This document shows, piece after piece, positions 62,205 through 64,000 of a stretch of 64,000 bases of DNA. Under the pieces are notes generated by a model, which saw nothing but the letters and a program-made list of their open reading frames with translations, made no database searches and was not told the origin of the DNA. Source of the DNA: Blastobasis lacticolella (lineage: Eukaryota; Arthropoda; Insecta; Lepidoptera; Blastobasidae); NCBI GenBank assembly GCA_905147135.1, contig LR990051.1:19559115-19623114 (forward strand), read 5' to 3'. The translations under genes and the position numbers were made by a program. Position 1 is the stretch's first letter; every line of letters starts with the position of its first letter.

Positions 62205-62320
62205 CGGTGACCTCACACCGAGGTTTTACTATCAGTCAAACGGAGGACAAGCTACAACCAATCAACTACGTCGTGGTACCCACAGCCAATTTAATGAAGA
62301 CTTAAAAGTAGGAGTAGAAG
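62205..62320 (+). CDS. Candidate internal exon, 116 bp
   Basis: An acceptor-like TTTTGCATACGTCTACAG ends at 62204, and GTAAGA, a strong donor, starts at 62321. The segment is open in one frame: GDLTPRFYYQSNGGQATTNQ then LRRGTHSQFNEDLKVGVEG, with mixed polar composition typical of protein. No repeat family covers it. It would start with the last base of one codon and end with the first base of the next. No homology is recognised; neighbouring exons are not seen. Confidence 0.25.
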
Positions 62321-62600
62321 GTAAGAAACTTAGTATAGAGTAGACAGTTTGTCTAGTTAAACTAATGACGGAATAATTTCTTACTCCATAAGAAGAACAG
62401 GCCATGAGCGTGCCGACGCGGCATATTGTGTTCTATGATGTTAGGGAACTCTAATCCCTATGCAAGTTCTTTTTGGGCGAATCTGTCGGCCATTTTATAT
62501 ATCAAAGGGTATAAAGAAACAACACACAAGCACAAAAAAATTTGACAGCAAAGTCACAACCAAAATGTTTTACTTTTTCAATGGTAAATATTAACGTATC

Positions 62601-63044
62601 CTGGGTACCGATTGTGGTGTACAATGCAGTTGTTATTATGTTGCAATGTAACTGTGATGTTACTATAACTACGTCGAGGTATCGAGTCAGTCCCAGCATC
62701 ATCCCAGTTAAATTGCAGTTAAATCATTGTTCGAACTTTGACACGTTTTCGTTGACAGAATTGAAGGCAGTTTGATAATTAAGAAAGATGCAACTCAGTA
62801 ATTTATATATTTATTGGAGTACCAACAGCCATATAAAGCCATAATGCAACTTATTACCAGAAAACGAATTGTGGAAAAGTTCGAACTCATGAAAGTTGCA
62901 AGTTGCATCTGTCATCTGAATAACAATCACATGAAAGTTGCGACTCAACATCTATCATTTGAATAACAATCACACGTTTGACATGCGATGCAATTGTAAT
63001 GTTACTGCAACTGAGACGATTTCCGTACCAGAATCAAAGCCCAG
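62601..63044 (-). mobile_element. Element D, second copy (inverted)
   Basis: Ends CTGGGTACCGATTGTGGTGT (plus strand, left) and, reverse-complemented, CTGGGCTTTGATTCTGGTAC. Interior words AACTTATTACCAGAAAACGA and GTTCGAACTTTGACACG match the 17533 copy. An extra repeat of ATGAAAGTTGC...CATCTGTCAT-type sequence at 62890-62960 lengthens it to 444 bp. Confidence 0.65.
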
Positions 63045-64000
63045 AAGGGACGGCTTTAAGTTGTCAAATACCCCTCCATAACCATTGCTCTTGTCAAATT
63101 TGGTGGACTTGGTCAGTCTGATCTGTCCTCTTAAAAGGAATTTCCTTCATCATTGAGTTAAGCGTAGTTCATACATGGCCGTCCAATGCTTTCGAAAATC
63201 CCTCCACAAAAGGCGGATGTCCGCAGAATGCCGAATTTCCCACCGAATCCTTCTTTCTCCCGACCCAATCCCGAATTAAAGATCACACACGTAGCAGGCC
63301 CTTTTATTAATGTCCCGTGCCTGCCTATAATCGTAAGTGACGATTCAAACGGTGGCGCTAAGTGAATTCGTGTGTCGCCGCCACCTCCAATTTATTCCGG
63401 AGACCAATCATCATTACCAATGGGTCACGACGCCTGGACGCACCTTTGGAAGAGACGGTTATATGGCCATCGACGTAAGAGCAAAAGAGACGGATAAATA
63501 AAAAGGGCAGAGCTCGTAAACAGTTGAGCAAATGAAAGATTATGTTTATCGAGTTAAGGTAACGGTGCCGTAATAAAATCCCGTCTTTATCCCCAGCCAG
63601 GGGATAACTTCTACTTCTTAGGATTTAGGCTTTTCTCTTTCCCTTTGTAATGGAATAGTTGTTTTGCTTGAGTCGGGTACTAGTGCGCGCGAAGATTATT
63701 TCAAGTAGTGGCTGGGGCTTTTGTGCTGCCGTTCAGGCATCAAGACGGCTTCTCTGGACAAAAGTACAAGAAAAGACTTTTCGTTTATAATTTTAAAATT
63801 GCTCTTTCTATAAATTGTCCCCAACATTTGTGTGCCCTCATTCTGTAAAAGTGTCCTCACGGTCTACAGCTACATTAACGCTTTGAAGCATAGCCGTCCA
63901 GTATAATCAAGCTGGTAATGCCTTTCGTTTCCAAATTTAATTCGTCCGTCACGTCTTAAGTGACCTTTTACCACGTGAGGCCGGCCCGCGCCTCCTTAAC
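63045..64000. other. Unassigned end of window
   Basis: Moderately GC-balanced, without long open frames or recognised repeats. Probably unique intergenic DNA. Confidence 0.35.

Noticed and set aside
1..64000. CRISPR array, operons, bacterial promoters or terminators
   Set aside because: No spaced direct repeats, no tandem genes, and SINE/LINE content show a eukaryotic nuclear genome.
1..64000. LTR retrotransposons or endogenous viruses
   Set aside because: No TG...CA-bounded direct long repeats, primer-binding sites, or gag/pol/env-like frames were seen.

Overview
The window looks like intergenic or intronic nuclear DNA of a moth or butterfly (Lepidoptera). It is AT-rich, crowded with short degraded mobile elements on both strands, and has no long continuous gene. 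Evidence for Lepidoptera: several SINE/LINE 3' ends carrying a CATCAGGTGG-type module typical of lepidopteran repeats, RTE-like retrotransposon remnants with TGATGA tails, a tRNA-derived SINE, a 5S-rRNA-like SINE, and many TAGGTACCTACC-like strings. No host gene can be assigned with confidence. Only a few weak coding candidates stand out: a hydrophobic 52-residue ORF at 3843, a 35-residue ORF at 24236, and a possible spliced exon at 62205-62320.

Family labels used below (mine). A: 256-bp retroelement ending in GATGATG. B: SINE with a Thr-tRNA-like head. C: LINE whose last codons and 3' UTR recur. E: 345-bp SINE-like element sharing the C tail. F, G, O, P: other families with CATCAGGTGG-like tails. 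Q: SINE with a 5S-rRNA-like head. K, L, N, S, T, U: LINE ends or remnants. D, H, J: inverted-repeat elements.

Layout. 1-5.0 kb: LINE tails (U, RTE-like), C and K pieces, an intact A copy. 5-9.7 kb: N, B, S, an RTE end, a small TIR element, Q, P, RTE plus A, and an E copy with target-site duplication. 9.7-13 kb: AT-rich, with A nested in Q. 13-20.6 kb: B, S, Q, L, K, A, RTE, F containing D, C, E. 20.6-31.2 kb: A, B and RTE copies, an inverted pair of 640-bp H elements at 25.55 and 29.08 kb, two CRE palindromes, a full B copy, a 5S-like SINE and a hAT-type MITE. 31.2-41.2 kb: C, Q and LINE remnants, a GC-rich E-box cluster with TATA and initiator at 34.96-35.56 kb, a 33-bp perfect inverted repeat enclosing about 4 kb, an inverted B pair, and the second hAT-type MITE. 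41.2-64 kb: more A, B, C, E, K, L and O, a 159-bp direct duplication, three more TIR elements (51.8, 53.7, 58.7 kb), a foldback element at 61 kb and the second D copy.

The elements document each other. Target-site duplications of 8-16 bp fix the ends of at least four A copies, two LINE copies, two E copies and four DNA-element insertions. Nesting gives relative ages: A is younger than Q and K, E is younger than O, D is younger than F. The two signals most likely to concern the host rather than its transposons are the promoter-like clusters near 35.0 kb and 56.06 kb.
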